DNA from: Pseudocolwellia agarivorans
GTDB taxonomy: Bacteria; Pseudomonadota; Gammaproteobacteria; Enterobacterales; Alteromonadaceae
Direction of reading: 5' to 3'
Assembly: GCF_002000085.1 (NCBI RefSeq)
Contig: NZ_MUZU01000002.1
Span: 1 to 64,000 of the forward strand
DNA: 64,000 bases
The translations under genes and the position numbers were made by a program. The notes below the pieces were generated by a model. The model was not told where the DNA came from. It did not search any database and saw only the letters and a program-made list of their open reading frames with translations. Shown piece by piece: positions 36,463 through 47,200 of this stretch (positions are counted from its first letter, which is position 1; every line of letters starts with the position of its first letter).

Positions 36463-37947
36463 TTAAACATCTAGAAGAAGTCTAGCTGGATCTTCTAGTA
36501 ATTCTTTAATTGTTACTAAGAATCCAACGGATTCTTTACCATCAATTAAACGATGATCGTACGATAATGCTAAGTACATCATTGGTAGTATTTCAACTTT
36601 ACCATCAACAGCCATTGGGCGGTCTTGGATTTTGTGCATTCCTAAAATCGCCGCTTGCGGTAAGTTTAAAATAGGTGTTGAAATAAGTGAACCAAATACG
36701 CCACCGTTAGTGATGGTAAAGTTACCACCTTGCATTTCTGCCATGGTTAATTTGCCATCACGACCTTTAATAGCCAAGTCACGAATAGCATTTTCGATAC
36801 CTGCCATGCTTAATTGATCTGCATCGCGTAATACCGGTGTTACTAAACCACGCGGAGTCGATACAGCAATACTAATATCAAAATAGTTGTGATAAACGAT
36901 GTCATCGCCGTCAATTGATGCATTAACTGCAGGGTAACGTTTTAATGCTTCATTTACTGCTTTTACGTAGAAAGACATAAAGCCTAAACGCGTGTCATGA
37001 GCTTTTTCAAATAAGTCTTTATATTGCTTACGTAAATCCATAATTGGCTTCATGTTAACTTCGTTAAACGTTGTTAACATTGCCGTTGAATTTTTAGCTT
37101 CAAGTAAACGAGTTGCAATAGTTTTACGCAGACGTGTCATAGGTACACGTTTTTGAGTACGTTCACCTAAGTCTTGTGCTACCGGAGCTGCGGTTTTAGG
37201 GGCTACTGGGGCTGCGGCAGGCTTGTTAGCGGCTGCTTCAACGTCTTCTTTAGAAATACGTCCACCTTTACCAGAACCAACAACGTCTGCTGCTGTAAGA
37301 CCTTTTTCAGTCATTAAACGACGTACTGATGGGCTAGCTAATTCATCATTACTGATAGCTTCTTCTGATGATGCTGCAGGAGCGGCACTTGCAGAAGCTC
37401 CGGCATTTAGTTCACCAATTTTTTGGTTACCTAATACCGTATCACCTTCAGCATGAATAATTTTACCAATTACACCATTGTCTTGTGCTACAACTTCTAA
37501 TACAACTTTATCAGTTTCGATATCAACTAAGTTTTGGTCAACAGTAACAGCATCGCCTTCGGCTACATGCCAACCAGCTACAGTTGCGTCTGCTACCGAC
37601 TCAGGTAATACAGGTACGACAATATCAATCACATTTACGGTATCGCCTGTTGAAGCAGAAGATGCAGCTGGTGCACTTTCTGCTGGAGCTGAAGCACTTT
37701 CAGATGCTTCACCTTCAGACAAAATACCAATAACTTGTGAGCCTAATACTGTTGAGCCTTCAGCTTCTGATATTGATGTAATTACACCGTCAGATAATGC
37801 TTGTACTTCAAGTACAACTTTATCTGTTTCTATATCTACTAATACTTGATCACGTGAAACTTTATCACCTACTTGTACATGCCAAGTAGCTACTGTTGCA
37901 TCTGCAACTGATTCAGGTAAAACGGGAACCTTAATTTCGGTTGTCAT
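36463..37947 (-). CDS. sucB: 2-Oxoglutarate dehydrogenase E2 with two lipoyl domains
   Basis: Dihydrolipoyl succinyltransferase core of the 2-oxoglutarate dehydrogenase complex. Unlike the E. coli subunit (405 residues, one lipoyl domain) this one has 494 residues and two near-identical lipoyl domains, with lipoyl lysines at about 43 and 147 in the repeated motif [12 protein letters not shown]. The peripheral-subunit-binding domain ([14 protein letters not shown]) and catalytic domain with [15 protein letters not shown] follow. It starts 27 bases after sucA. Confidence 0.97.
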   Translation of the reverse strand: MTTEIKVPVLPESVADATVATWHVQVGDKVSRDQVLVDIETDKVVLEVQALSDGVITSISEAEGSTVLGSQVIGILSEGEASESASAPAESAPAASSASTGDTVNVIDIVVPVLPESVADATVAGWHVAEGDAVTVDQNLVDIETDKVVLEVVAQDNGVIGKIIHAEGDTVLGNQKIGELNAGASASAAPAASSEEAISNDELASPSVRRLMTEKGLTAADVVGSGKGGRISKEDVEAAANKPAAAPVAPKTAAPVAQDLGERTQKRVPMTRLRKTIATRLLEAKNSTAMLTTFNEVNMKPIMDLRKQYKDLFEKAHDTRLGFMSFYVKAVNEALKRYPAVNASIDGDDIVYHNYFDISIAVSTPRGLVTPVLRDADQLSMAGIENAIRDLAIKGRDGKLTMAEMQGGNFTITNGGVFGSLISTPILNLPQAAILGMHKIQDRPMAVDGKVEILPMMYLALSYDHRLIDGKESVGFLVTIKELLEDPARLLLDV

Positions 37948-37974
37948 TTATTTTATTCCTTAACAAAAACTAGT

Positions 37975-40779
37975 CTATTCAACATTTAGCGCGTCATGGA
38001 CTAGCGCTTGTTGCTCTTTAACATGAACTGACATATAACCTACAGCTGGTGCTGCAGAAGCCTTACGGCCGGCATATATCAAATTAGTACCTTCAGGTAT
38101 TACCGCTCTAAAGTGATGCTGAGAACAATACCAAGCACCTTGGTTTTGTGGCTCTTCTTGACACCAAACAAAGTCTTTAGCATTTTCATATTTTGCAATT
38201 TCAGCTTTAAGGTCTTTCTCAGGGAAAGGATAAAGCTGCTCTACACGCACAATAGCCACATTAGTTTGTTCGTTTTTACGACGTAGCTCTAATAATTCGT
38301 AATAAACTTTACCACTACAAAATACGACTCTTTTAACATCTTTCGGTTCTATTTCATCAACTTCACCTATTACGTTATGGAATACACCGGTAGAAAGTTC
38401 TTCTAATGAAGAAACAGCTAATGGATGACGTAATAATGATTTGGGTGACATAACAACAAGTGGACGACGCATAGGGCGAACAACTTGACGACGAAGCATG
38501 TTAAATACTTGAGCAGGTGTAGATGGTACACAAACTTGCATATTATGATCAGCACACAACTGTAAGAAACGTTCTAAACGTGCTGATGAATGTTCAGGTC
38601 CTTGACCTTCATAACCATGAGGTAACAACATTGTTAGACCGCATAAGCGCCCCCACTTTTGTTCACCTGAACTAATAAATTGGTCAAATACTACTTGTGC
38701 ACAGTTAGCAAAATCACCAAATTGTGCTTCCCAAATAGTTAAACCAGCAGGTTCAGCTGTTGTATAGCCATATTCGAAAGCTAATACTGAAACTTCAGAT
38801 AATACCGAATCGTGAACATCAAAAGGACCTTGTCCTTCTCTAATGTTCTGTAATGGTAAGTATTGGCTTTGATCTTCTTGATTATGTAATACCGCATGAC
38901 GATGGAAGAACGTACCACGACCTGAATCTTGTCCTGTCAAACGAACTCGCTGACCAGAATCAACAATAGATGCATAAGCTAAATTTTCAGCCATCCCCCA
39001 ATCAAGTAATTTTTCACCTGAAGCCATTTTAACGCGGTCATCATATATTTTTTGAACACGACCGTGTACTTTATGCTCAGCTGGGAATGTTGAAATTTTT
39101 CCGGCAAGTTCTTTTAACTTATCAATGGATATTTCTTTTTCGTAATCGTCATCCCATTCGTGACCTAAATATGGAGTCCAATCTACAGAATGCTCTGTCA
39201 TTGGGCGCCATTGTTCTACAGTACACTGACCTTCATCTAATAGTCTACGGTAGTAGGCTGTCATTTCATCAGACTTTGCTTTTGAAACAGTAGCTTCAGC
39301 GGCAAGTTTATCTGCATATAATTGACGTGGCGTAGGATGTTTTTTAACTTTTTTGTACATTAACGGTTGAGTTGCACTAGGCTCATCAGCTTCATTGTGC
39401 CCATGACGACGGTAACAAACTAAGTCAATCACTACGTCACGTTTAAATTCGTTACGATAATCTAATGCAATTTGTGTTGCTAGGATTACTGCTTCAGGAT
39501 CGTCACCGTTAACATGAAGAATAGGTGCTGAAACCATTTTAGCTATTTCAGTACAGTATTCACCACTACGTGTATCTTGAGGGTTTGATGTTGTAAAACC
39601 TACTTGGTTGTTCACAACAATACGAATAGTACCACCCACTTTAAATGCACGCGCTTGCGACATATTAAAGGTTTCTTGTACAACACCCTGACCAGCAATA
39701 GCTGAGTCACCATGAATTGTAATCGGTAAGACTAAATCACCTTGGCTACAGTTACGGCGATCTAAACGTGCACGTACGCTGCCAATAACTACAGGATTTA
39801 CAATTTCAAGGTGTGAAGGGTTAAATGCTAATGCTAAATGAACATTACCTGAAGGGGTAACAAAGTCAGATGAATAACCTTGGTGATATTTAACGTCACC
39901 AGAAGATAAAATTTCATCATGCTTGCCGCCAAACTCATCAAATAATTTAGAGGGGTTTTTACCCATCACATTGACAAGAACGTTTAAGCGCCCTCTGTGT
40001 GCCATACCTATAACAACTTCTTTAGCACCTGCAGTACCTGCACGCGTAATAAGTTCTTTAAGCATAGGAACTAAGGAATCGCCACCTTCTAATGAGAAGC
40101 GTTTAGCTCCTGGGAATTTAGCACCTAAGTACTTTTCTAGGCCATCTGCTGCAATCAAACCTTTAAGAATTTCTTCTTTTTCGGCAACCGATAATACAGG
40201 TTTAGACTGAACCGACTCTAAACGATTTTGTAACCAACGTTTTTCGTCTGTTGACGTGATATGCATATACTCAGCACCAATAGAACCACAATAAGTCGTT
40301 TTAAGGGCTTTATATAAATCGCCTAGCTTCATTGAATCTTGACCGATTGCAAATGATCCAACATTGTAATCTTTGTCAAAGTCGTTTTCTGATAGGTCGT
40401 GGTGAGATAATTGTAAATCTCGCACTTTATCACGCTGCCATAAACCTAATGGATCGAGGTTTGCATTTTGATGACCACGAAAACGGAACGCATTGATAAG
40501 CTGTAAAACTTTAACTTGTTTGGCGTCACCACCACTTGAAACAACGACCGTTTTACTGGGTTGTTTAGCTAAAGCTTTAAACTCATCGCGAATTTCAGAA
40601 TGTCTGTATTCAACATCTGAACCTTCAACTTTCGGAAGTTGTTGGAAAACTTCTCGCCATTCTGCTGAGACAGACTGAGAGTTATCCAGATAAGATTCGT
40701 ATAATTCTTCTATATAAGCAGCGTTAGCGCCACTTAAATGGGAAGACTCTATCCAAGCCTTCATTGCACCTTCGGGCAT
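37975..40779 (-). CDS. sucA: 2-Oxoglutarate dehydrogenase E1
   Basis: Thiamine-diphosphate enzyme that decarboxylates 2-oxoglutarate. I set the start at ATG 40779 (934 residues), with AAGGA seven bases upstream; the 13 codons before it have no ribosome site. N-terminal SSHLSGANAAYIEELYESYL contains the E2-interaction segment of SucA. The cofactor region (GDSAIAGQGVVQET) and IVNNQVGFTTSNP follow, with C-terminal HGYEGQGPEHSSARLERFLQ. Length agrees with E. coli (933). Confidence 0.97.
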   Translation of the reverse strand: MPEGAMKAWIESSHLSGANAAYIEELYESYLDNSQSVSAEWREVFQQLPKVEGSDVEYRHSEIRDEFKALAKQPSKTVVVSSGGDAKQVKVLQLINAFRFRGHQNANLDPLGLWQRDKVRDLQLSHHDLSENDFDKDYNVGSFAIGQDSMKLGDLYKALKTTYCGSIGAEYMHITSTDEKRWLQNRLESVQSKPVLSVAEKEEILKGLIAADGLEKYLGAKFPGAKRFSLEGGDSLVPMLKELITRAGTAGAKEVVIGMAHRGRLNVLVNVMGKNPSKLFDEFGGKHDEILSSGDVKYHQGYSSDFVTPSGNVHLALAFNPSHLEIVNPVVIGSVRARLDRRNCSQGDLVLPITIHGDSAIAGQGVVQETFNMSQARAFKVGGTIRIVVNNQVGFTTSNPQDTRSGEYCTEIAKMVSAPILHVNGDDPEAVILATQIALDYRNEFKRDVVIDLVCYRRHGHNEADEPSATQPLMYKKVKKHPTPRQLYADKLAAEATVSKAKSDEMTAYYRRLLDEGQCTVEQWRPMTEHSVDWTPYLGHEWDDDYEKEISIDKLKELAGKISTFPAEHKVHGRVQKIYDDRVKMASGEKLLDWGMAENLAYASIVDSGQRVRLTGQDSGRGTFFHRHAVLHNQEDQSQYLPLQNIREGQGPFDVHDSVLSEVSVLAFEYGYTTAEPAGLTIWEAQFGDFANCAQVVFDQFISSGEQKWGRLCGLTMLLPHGYEGQGPEHSSARLERFLQLCADHNMQVCVPSTPAQVFNMLRRQVVRPMRRPLVVMSPKSLLRHPLAVSSLEELSTGVFHNVIGEVDEIEPKDVKRVVFCSGKVYYELLELRRKNEQTNVAIVRVEQLYPFPEKDLKAEIAKYENAKDFVWCQEEPQNQGAWYCSQHHFRAVIPEGTNLIYAGRKASAAPAVGYMSVHVKEQQALVHDALNVE

Positions 40780-40996
40780 TGCCTGTTCCTTTACTGGGAT
40801 AAAAGCAATAAAACACATCGTAACTTTTTAACTTTAACTACGCTTATCAACGCGATGGGATAAATAAAATAAGTTAATTTTACTTATCCCTTTGTGCTTT
40901 TAAACGAAATAACAAATGTTAAGCCGTTACACCAATCGTAAACTTTTCATTTACAATAGCAGAATATTACAATAATACCCTGCCATTTAGGAAATG

Positions 40997-41029
40997 AATT
41001 AAATTTATAAATAAATTAAATTTATAAAT
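40997..41029. repeat. Tandem 16-bp repeat downstream of sdhB
   Basis: AATTAAATTTATAAAT occurs twice, separated by one base, immediately beyond the sdhB stop. It is very AT-rich and may be simple slippage. Confidence 0.6.
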
Positions 41030-41032
41030 GGA

Positions 41033-41743
41033 TTAAACCGCTCTCGAAAGAAGCATAGATTTGATATGCCCTATCGCTTTAGTTGGGTTTAACCCTTTTG
41101 GACATACATCAACACAGTTCATGATCCCATGACAACGGAATACACTGTATGCATCTTGTAAACCATCTAAACGTTCTTCAGTAGCAGTATCACGGCTATC
41201 AATTAAAAATCGATAAGCATGCAATAAGCCTGCTGGTCCGATGAACTTATCTGGATTCCACCAAAATGATGGACAAGAAGTTGAACAACACGCACATAAA
41301 ATACATTCGTATAGCCCATCTAAATGTTCACGTTCTTCAATAGTTTGTAGATGTTCTCTTGATGGAGCATTTTTTCCATCATTAATTAGGTATGGCTTAA
41401 CTTTTTCATATTGATTATAAAATTGAGTCATATCGATAATTAAATCACGTACTACTGGTAGACCGGGTAATGGTCTTAAAACAATTTTAGCAGCAGGTAT
41501 ATCAGATAAAGGTGTTATACACGCTAAACCATTTTTACCATTCATGTTTAAACCATCACTACCACATACACCTTCACGACATGAACGACGGAAAGATAAC
41601 GTTGGATCTTTCTCTTTAAGCATAATTAATGCGTCAAGTACCATCATGTCTGAACCGTCAGGGATTTCTAGTTCATAATCCTTCATGTATGGAGCGTTGT
41701 CTACATCGGGGTTATAACGGTAAATCGAAAATATTTGTTTCAT
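41033..41743 (-). CDS. sdhB: Succinate dehydrogenase iron-sulfur subunit
   Basis: Carries electrons from SdhA to quinone through three Fe-S clusters. The 2Fe-2S ligands are in SCREGVCGSDG; the 4Fe-4S and 3Fe-4S ligands are in CILCACCSTSCPSFWWNPD and CHGIMNCVDVCPKGLNP. I start at ATG 41743 (236 residues), eight bases after AAGGA; one upstream TTG codon is in frame but unlikely. It follows sdhA by 11 bases. Confidence 0.98.
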   Translation of the reverse strand: MKQIFSIYRYNPDVDNAPYMKDYELEIPDGSDMMVLDALIMLKEKDPTLSFRRSCREGVCGSDGLNMNGKNGLACITPLSDIPAAKIVLRPLPGLPVVRDLIIDMTQFYNQYEKVKPYLINDGKNAPSREHLQTIEEREHLDGLYECILCACCSTSCPSFWWNPDKFIGPAGLLHAYRFLIDSRDTATEERLDGLQDAYSVFRCHGIMNCVDVCPKGLNPTKAIGHIKSMLLSRAV

Positions 41744-41754
41744 CAAATTATTCC

Positions 41755-43527
41755 TTAGTAAACACGAGCTTTAGGTGGGAAAGCTTCGCGGTGAACTGGT
41801 TTCATGTTTACATCACGTTTTGACATGTCTTCTGTGTCAGGAGTGTAAATTGAATGGCATAACCAGTTTTCATCATCACGTTCAGTGAAATCTTGACGAG
41901 CATGAGCACCACGAGATTCTGTTCTAAAGTTAGCCGCTTTTGCTGTACAGAATGCTGTTTCCATTAAGTTATCTAATTCTAAACATTCAATACGTTGAGT
42001 ATTAAAGTCAGAAGACTTATCACTTAAATGAGCTGTTTTTAAACGTTCACGAATTTCTGTTAATTCTTTCATACCTTCAGCCATAGCTTCACCTTCACGG
42101 AATACCGAGAAGTTAAGTTGCATACATTGCTGTAAGTCTTTACGAATTTGAACAGGATCTTCACCGCTAGTAGATGATTCCCAACGGTTGGTACGTGCTA
42201 ATGACGCTTCTAAATCAGATTCTGATGCTTCTTTAGCTGATTGTGTACCGTTTAAGTAAGTACCTAAGAAGTTACCTGCAGCACGGCCAAATACAACTAA
42301 ATCAAGTAATGAATTACCACCTAAGCGGTTAGCTCCATGTACTGATACGTTTGCAATTTCACCTACTGCAAATAAACCTTCAACAATAGTTTCTTTACCT
42401 GTAGCAGGATCAAAATGAATAGCTTGCCCATTTAGGTTACATGGAACACCACCCATTTGATAATGACATGTAGGTATTACAGGAATAGGCTCTTCTGCTG
42501 GATCAACATGAGCAAATGTCTTAGATAAATCACAAACACCTGGTAAGCGTTTTTCTAACGTTTCGCGACCTAAGTGATCAAGCTTCAACTTAATGTGTAA
42601 ACCATATGTAGGATGGTCACAACCACGACCTTCACGGATTTCTGTCATCATTGAACGAGCAACAACATCACGACCTGCTAAATCTTTAGCATTTGGTGCA
42701 TAACGTTCCATGAAGCGTTCACCATCTTTGTTTAGAAGATAACCACCTTCTCCACGACAACCTTCAGTTACCAATGTACCTGCGCCTGCAATACCTGTTG
42801 GGTGGAATTGCCACATTTCCATGTCTTGCATTTGAATGCCAGCACGAAGTGACATACCAACACCATCACCCGTATTGATGTGAGCGTTAGTTGTAGAAGC
42901 GTATATACGACCTGCACCACCTGTTGCTAAAACAGTAGCACGCGCTTTAAAATAAACAACTTCGCCTGTTTCGATACAAATAGCTGTTGTACCAACAACC
43001 GCACCATCAGCATTTTTAACAAGATCTAATGCATACCATTCTGAGTATACGTTAGTTTTGTTTTTAACATTTTGTTGGTATAAACAATGAAGTAACGCGT
43101 GACCTGTACGGTCTGCTGCAGCGGCTGTACGAGCTGCTTGTTCACCACCAAAGTTTTTAGATTGACCACCGAAAGGACGTTGATAAATTTTGCCCTCTTC
43201 AGTACGAGAAAATGGTAAGCCCATGTTCTCTAATTCAATAATGGATTCTGGTCCTGTTTTACACATATATTCGATAGCGTCTTGGTCACCGATATAATCA
43301 GAACCTTTAACCGTATCGTACATATGTTGTTCCCAGTGATCTTCATGCGCATTACCTAACGCAACAGTGATACCACCTTGCGCTGAAACCGTATGAGAAC
43401 GTGTAGGAAAAACTTTAGAGATTAGAGCACAAGATTTACCCGACTCTGAAATTGCTAATGCAGCGCGCATACCCGCACCGCCTGCGCCAATTACTATGGC
43501 GTCAAATTCACGAACTGGAACGCTCAT
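41755..43527 (-). CDS. sdhA: Succinate dehydrogenase flavoprotein subunit
   Basis: Catalytic subunit oxidising succinate to fumarate with covalent FAD. The Rossmann [13 protein letters not shown], the flavinylation His in [14 protein letters not shown], and the active-site HPTGIAG and RGEGGYLLN segments are intact. Length is 590 (E. coli 588). The ATG follows the sdhD stop directly. Confidence 0.98.
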   Translation of the reverse strand: MSVPVREFDAIVIGAGGAGMRAALAISESGKSCALISKVFPTRSHTVSAQGGITVALGNAHEDHWEQHMYDTVKGSDYIGDQDAIEYMCKTGPESIIELENMGLPFSRTEEGKIYQRPFGGQSKNFGGEQAARTAAAADRTGHALLHCLYQQNVKNKTNVYSEWYALDLVKNADGAVVGTTAICIETGEVVYFKARATVLATGGAGRIYASTTNAHINTGDGVGMSLRAGIQMQDMEMWQFHPTGIAGAGTLVTEGCRGEGGYLLNKDGERFMERYAPNAKDLAGRDVVARSMMTEIREGRGCDHPTYGLHIKLKLDHLGRETLEKRLPGVCDLSKTFAHVDPAEEPIPVIPTCHYQMGGVPCNLNGQAIHFDPATGKETIVEGLFAVGEIANVSVHGANRLGGNSLLDLVVFGRAAGNFLGTYLNGTQSAKEASESDLEASLARTNRWESSTSGEDPVQIRKDLQQCMQLNFSVFREGEAMAEGMKELTEIRERLKTAHLSDKSSDFNTQRIECLELDNLMETAFCTAKAANFRTESRGAHARQDFTERDDENWLCHSIYTPDTEDMSKRDVNMKPVHREAFPPKARVY

Positions 43528-43875
43528 TTATACACCCCATACTATGATGAAACCCGCAGCAAGATAAACAAGCAACGTGATTGAAAAAATAAATTGTAGT
43601 GATCCACGAAGAAAAGCGGGTTTAACGTAGTCAGATAATACCTGCCATACGCCAATCCAAGCGTGAACAACTAATGCAAGAATTGCTAATAACGTAAATA
43701 TTTTCACGCTTATACATGAAAATAAATCATGCCAAACGTTATACGTTACTTCAGGGGTAATAAGAAAGAAACCAGCTAAAAAGAATGTATATAAAGCAAG
43801 AACAATTGCGCTCGCTCTTAATAATATAAAATCGTGTACGCCGCTACGGCCTACTGTTGCTGCATTATTTACCAT
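43528..43875 (-). CDS. sdhD: Succinate dehydrogenase membrane anchor subunit D
   Basis: Small cytochrome b556 subunit with three membrane spans. I start at ATG 43875 (115 residues), which has GGAG seven bases upstream inside the end of sdhC. It overlaps sdhC by seven bases, implying coupled translation. GRSGVHDFILLRAS and a haem-ligand His in LALVVHAWIGVWQVLSDYV match E. coli SdhD; its length there is also 115. Confidence 0.95.
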   Translation of the reverse strand: MVNNAATVGRSGVHDFILLRASAIVLALYTFFLAGFFLITPEVTYNVWHDLFSCISVKIFTLLAILALVVHAWIGVWQVLSDYVKPAFLRGSLQFIFSITLLVYLAAGFIIVWGV

Positions 43876-44243
43876 AACCAAACTCCTACTACAACTGTTA
43901 ATACAAGCCATAAAACCATAATTAATTTAGCAGTCATATTACCTGATGCTAATTCTTCAAAATGGCCTAAGTCCATTAACAAATGACGAATACCACCTAA
44001 AAGGTGATAAATCAAAGCAGATAGAATACCTAAAAGAATAAACTTGAAGATAAAACCATCAAGTAGAGCTTGAAGTTGAGAAAAATCTTCCGCAGAAGAT
44101 AATGATAGAGAAAGTGTCCACAATAATATGCCAATAGCAAAAACCATAATGACACCCGATATACGGTGTAATATAGAAGCATTCGCAGCAGGATGCATTT
44201 TAATTGTAGTCAGATCTAGGTTTACAGGACGTTGTTTTTTCAC
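43869..44243 (-). CDS. sdhC: Succinate dehydrogenase cytochrome b556 subunit C
   Basis: First gene of the sdhCDAB operon; a 124-residue three-span membrane protein. The signature RPVNLDLTTIKMHPAANASI and HRISGVIMVF contain the quinone-site Ser/Arg region, and the haem ligand His is in YHLLGGIRHLLMDLG. It is divergent from gltA across a 401-bp region. Confidence 0.96.
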   Translation of the reverse strand: MKKQRPVNLDLTTIKMHPAANASILHRISGVIMVFAIGILLWTLSLSLSSAEDFSQLQALLDGFIFKFILLGILSALIYHLLGGIRHLLMDLGHFEELASGNMTAKLIMVLWLVLTVVVGVWLW

Positions 44244-44644
44244 GATTGTTGCCTAAGGAGCTCTTAGAGCTTTCAACTTGTTTTCTTTGCCACGCTAATA
44301 ATTGTAATAACATGACCCCCCGTCGATCTTAGTCAATGTTTTATAATTTAGCTAAAAAGCCTGTAATTACCGAACACTAATTAAGAGCTGTTTGATTATA
44401 TAGACGATAATAATTAATTACAATTTTCTTCATTTAGCATTTCCTTGCTATTTTAAAGGCTTGTGACTAAATTTTAAACAGAATGATTGTTTTGAACATT
44501 ATATGAGCAACTTCAATTTTACCTACTCACAATTGAATTGACTTAGTAGGGGTGTTATGAAGTAGAATACGGTCAGTTTTATATTCACCAAAACTGACTA
44601 AATCTTAGTTTTTTCAGATAACGAATTTAATAGGGGATGAACAT
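44244..44644. promoter_or_regulatory. Divergent promoter region of sdh-suc and gltA
   Basis: This 401-bp AT-rich gap must hold the promoters of both the TCA operon and gltA, as in E. coli where ArcA, CRP and Fur act here. I cannot point to a confident binding site. The gltA ATG has an AGGGGATG site upstream. Confidence 0.6.
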
Positions 44645-45931
44645 ATGGCTGAATCAAAGGCCTCTCTAAGTATTAACGGCAAAGAAGTTGCTGAATTACC
44701 GATTCTTAAAGGTAGTGCAGGAAACGACGTAATAGACATCCGAACTTTGGGCGCTAGTGGTTATTTTACCTACGATCCTGGCTTTTTAGCCACCGCCTCT
44801 TGTGAATCATCAATTACTTTTATCGATGGCGGTAAAGGCGTATTACAACACCGCGGTTATCCTATTGCTAATCTTGCTAAAGATGCTGATTACCTTGAAG
44901 TTTGTTATATATTGTTAAACGGTGTAGCACCTTCTAAAAGCGAATATGATGATTTCGTCAATGTGATCACTAACCACACATTAGTACACGAAAAATTAGT
45001 ACAATTCTTCCATGGCTTTTTACCTGATGCTCACCCAATGGCTATGCTTTGTGGAGTTGTAGGCGCCCTTTCATCTTTCTATCATGATGATTTGGATATT
45101 ACTGATCCTGAACAACGTATGCGTTGTGCACACCGTTTAATTGCTAAAATGCCAACGATTGCGGCAATGGCATATAAATACAATATGGGTCAACCTTTTG
45201 TATATCCACGTAACGAATTATCGTATGCAGAAAACTTCTTACACATGATGTTTTCAGTACCTGCGGAAGAATACAATGTTAATCCTGTTGCGGCTAAAGC
45301 GATGGATCGTATATTTACACTTCATGCTGACCATGAACAAAATGCTTCTACGTCAACAGTACGTTTAGCAGGCTCTTCAGGCGCTAACCCTTATGCATGT
45401 ATTGCTGCTGGTGTTGCTTCTTTATGGGGTCCTGCACATGGTGGTGCAAACGAAGCATGTTTAACTATGCTTGAAAAAATCGGCGATGTATCACGCGTAG
45501 ATGAGTTTGTTGCTAAAGCTAAAGATAAAGCTGATCCATTCCGCTTAATGGGCTTTGGACATCGTGTTTACAAAAACTTTGACCCTCGTGCTACTGTAAT
45601 GCGTGAAACATGTCATGAAGTATTACAAGAATTAGGTATTCAAGATCCACTTTTAGATGTTGCTATGGCATTAGAAAAAGTGGCTTTAGAAGACCCTTAT
45701 TTTATTGAGAAAAAACTTTACCCAAATGTTGATTTTTACTCAGGTATTATATTGAAAGCATTAGGAATTCCTTCAAGTATGTTCACTGTAATTTTTGCAA
45801 TGTCTCGTACTGTTGGTTGGATTGCTCACTGGGAAGAAATGTTATCTCAACCGGGTCAAAAAATAGGTCGTCCTCGTCAATTATACACAGGCGAAATCGA
45901 TAGAGAATTTGTCCCATTAAAAGGTAAATAA
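44645..45931 (+). CDS. gltA: Citrate synthase (type II)
   Basis: Condenses oxaloacetate and acetyl-CoA at the entry to the TCA cycle. It is the hexameric NADH-sensitive type, 428 residues (E. coli 427). The catalytic His segments [20 protein letters not shown] and [10 protein letters not shown] and the [14 protein letters not shown] loop are present. A clear terminator follows. It is transcribed away from sdhC. Confidence 0.98.
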   Translation: MAESKASLSINGKEVAELPILKGSAGNDVIDIRTLGASGYFTYDPGFLATASCESSITFIDGGKGVLQHRGYPIANLAKDADYLEVCYILLNGVAPSKSEYDDFVNVITNHTLVHEKLVQFFHGFLPDAHPMAMLCGVVGALSSFYHDDLDITDPEQRMRCAHRLIAKMPTIAAMAYKYNMGQPFVYPRNELSYAENFLHMMFSVPAEEYNVNPVAAKAMDRIFTLHADHEQNASTSTVRLAGSSGANPYACIAAGVASLWGPAHGGANEACLTMLEKIGDVSRVDEFVAKAKDKADPFRLMGFGHRVYKNFDPRATVMRETCHEVLQELGIQDPLLDVAMALEKVALEDPYFIEKKLYPNVDFYSGIILKALGIPSSMFTVIFAMSRTVGWIAHWEEMLSQPGQKIGRPRQLYTGEIDREFVPLKGK

Positions 45932-46406
45932 TTTTATTTTTTAATTTAAAAGGCAGCATAAGCTGCCTTTTTTATGTCCTAAATTTAAGAATATCTATTC
46001 AAATTTATAATTTTGATAAATAAATTTTAGAGTTTTAACTCTTTTTTATATTTATAGGTTTAATGTTTACTATTCACAAAGTAAATACATTTTCTTAAAA
46101 AAAATAGCAAAATTACGATTATCTTCCTCTAAATTAAACTGATAAATTTTATTTTTTAAATTAATTTATAAATCGATTAAAAATAAGCACCTTAAGCTAC
46201 TGTATTCATTAACTCCCTATAGAAAAAACAACTATATCTTTTATTTATATCTTTAACTTTTTATATAATTAAAAAAAATAACAGTTATCATTTAAAATAC
46301 GTTTTAAAATGCATAATTTTAAAATTATCTGCTTTTTCTTCACATCACTGCTTTTATTATTTGTAGGCTGGTATAATTATTCTCTTTTCATTTTAGTTAT
46401 CAATGT
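45932..46406. other. 475-bp AT-rich gap
   Basis: It begins with the gltA terminator (45948-45974). The remainder is very AT-rich. A 68-codon hydrophobic frame starting at 46309 runs into tcdA in another frame; I do not regard it as a gene. Confidence 0.6.
45948..45974 (+). terminator. Terminator after gltA
   Basis: A stem AAAAGGCAGC with GCTGCCTTTT (loop ATAA) followed by a T tract, 17 bases after the gltA stop. Confidence 0.9.
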
Positions 46407-47198
46407 ATGTCTGATTATCAACTTAGATTTGGTGGAATTAACCGCCTATATGGCAAGAACGGCTCTCAAATTATTCAAGGTTCACATTTCTGTGTTATTG
46501 GTATTGGTGGAGTAGGATCTTGGGCTGCTGAAGCATTAGCACGTAACGGCGTAGGGGAAATAACACTTATTGATTTAGATGATATTTGTGTAACTAATGT
46601 AAACCGCCAAATACATGCTTTAACCCATACTGTTGGTTTAAGTAAAGTAGAAGTAATGAGCGATAGAATTAAAGCAATCAACCCTGATTGCAAAATACAT
46701 TTAATAGAAGACTTTGTTACACCTGATAATTTATTTGATCTATTACTACCTGCTTTTGATTACGTTATTGATGCAATAGATTCTGTAAACGTTAAAACTA
46801 AACTTATAGCTCATTGTAAACGTAATAAGTTACCTATTATTACTATTGGTGGTGCTGGTGGTCAGATAGACCCAACTCAAATACAAATTTGTGATTTAAG
46901 CCAAACCTATCAAGACCCTCTATTAGCTAAAGTAAGAAATCAGTTACGCAGAGAGCATAATTTTTCAAGAAATGTGAAACGAAAATTTTCAATAGATGCG
47001 GTATTTTCTACCGAACAGCTAGTATACCCAGATAACGAAGGGAACGTCTGTCATCAAAAGCCCGAAGCCAACGGAGCAATGAAATTAGATTGTAGTGGTG
47101 GATTTGGTTCCACAACTCACGTTACCGCAACATTTGCATTTTTTGCGGTAAGTAGAGCTATCCAAAAATTAATCCGTAAAAAATCATCTAAAAAGTAA
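46407..47198 (+). CDS. tcdA: tRNA threonylcarbamoyladenosine dehydratase
   Basis: E1-like ATP-dependent enzyme (also CsdL) that cyclises t6A at position 37 of ANN-decoding tRNAs to ct6A. Residues 28-55 hold the nucleotide-binding GIGGVGSWAAEALARNG; DLDDICVTNVNRQIHAL is typical of this ThiF/MoeB-like family. Length is 263 (E. coli 268). It is convergent with the csdA-csdE fusion, two bases apart, and in E. coli these three proteins work together. Confidence 0.96.
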   Translation: MSDYQLRFGGINRLYGKNGSQIIQGSHFCVIGIGGVGSWAAEALARNGVGEITLIDLDDICVTNVNRQIHALTHTVGLSKVEVMSDRIKAINPDCKIHLIEDFVTPDNLFDLLLPAFDYVIDAIDSVNVKTKLIAHCKRNKLPIITIGGAGGQIDPTQIQICDLSQTYQDPLLAKVRNQLRREHNFSRNVKRKFSIDAVFSTEQLVYPDNEGNVCHQKPEANGAMKLDCSGGFGSTTHVTATFAFFAVSRAIQKLIRKKSSKK

Positions 47199-47200
47199 AG

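Noticed and set aside
46309-46515. 68-codon hydrophobic plus-strand frame before tcdA
   Set aside because: It overlaps the start of tcdA in another frame and its sequence follows AT-rich upstream DNA; the hydrophobic look is expected from T-rich codons.
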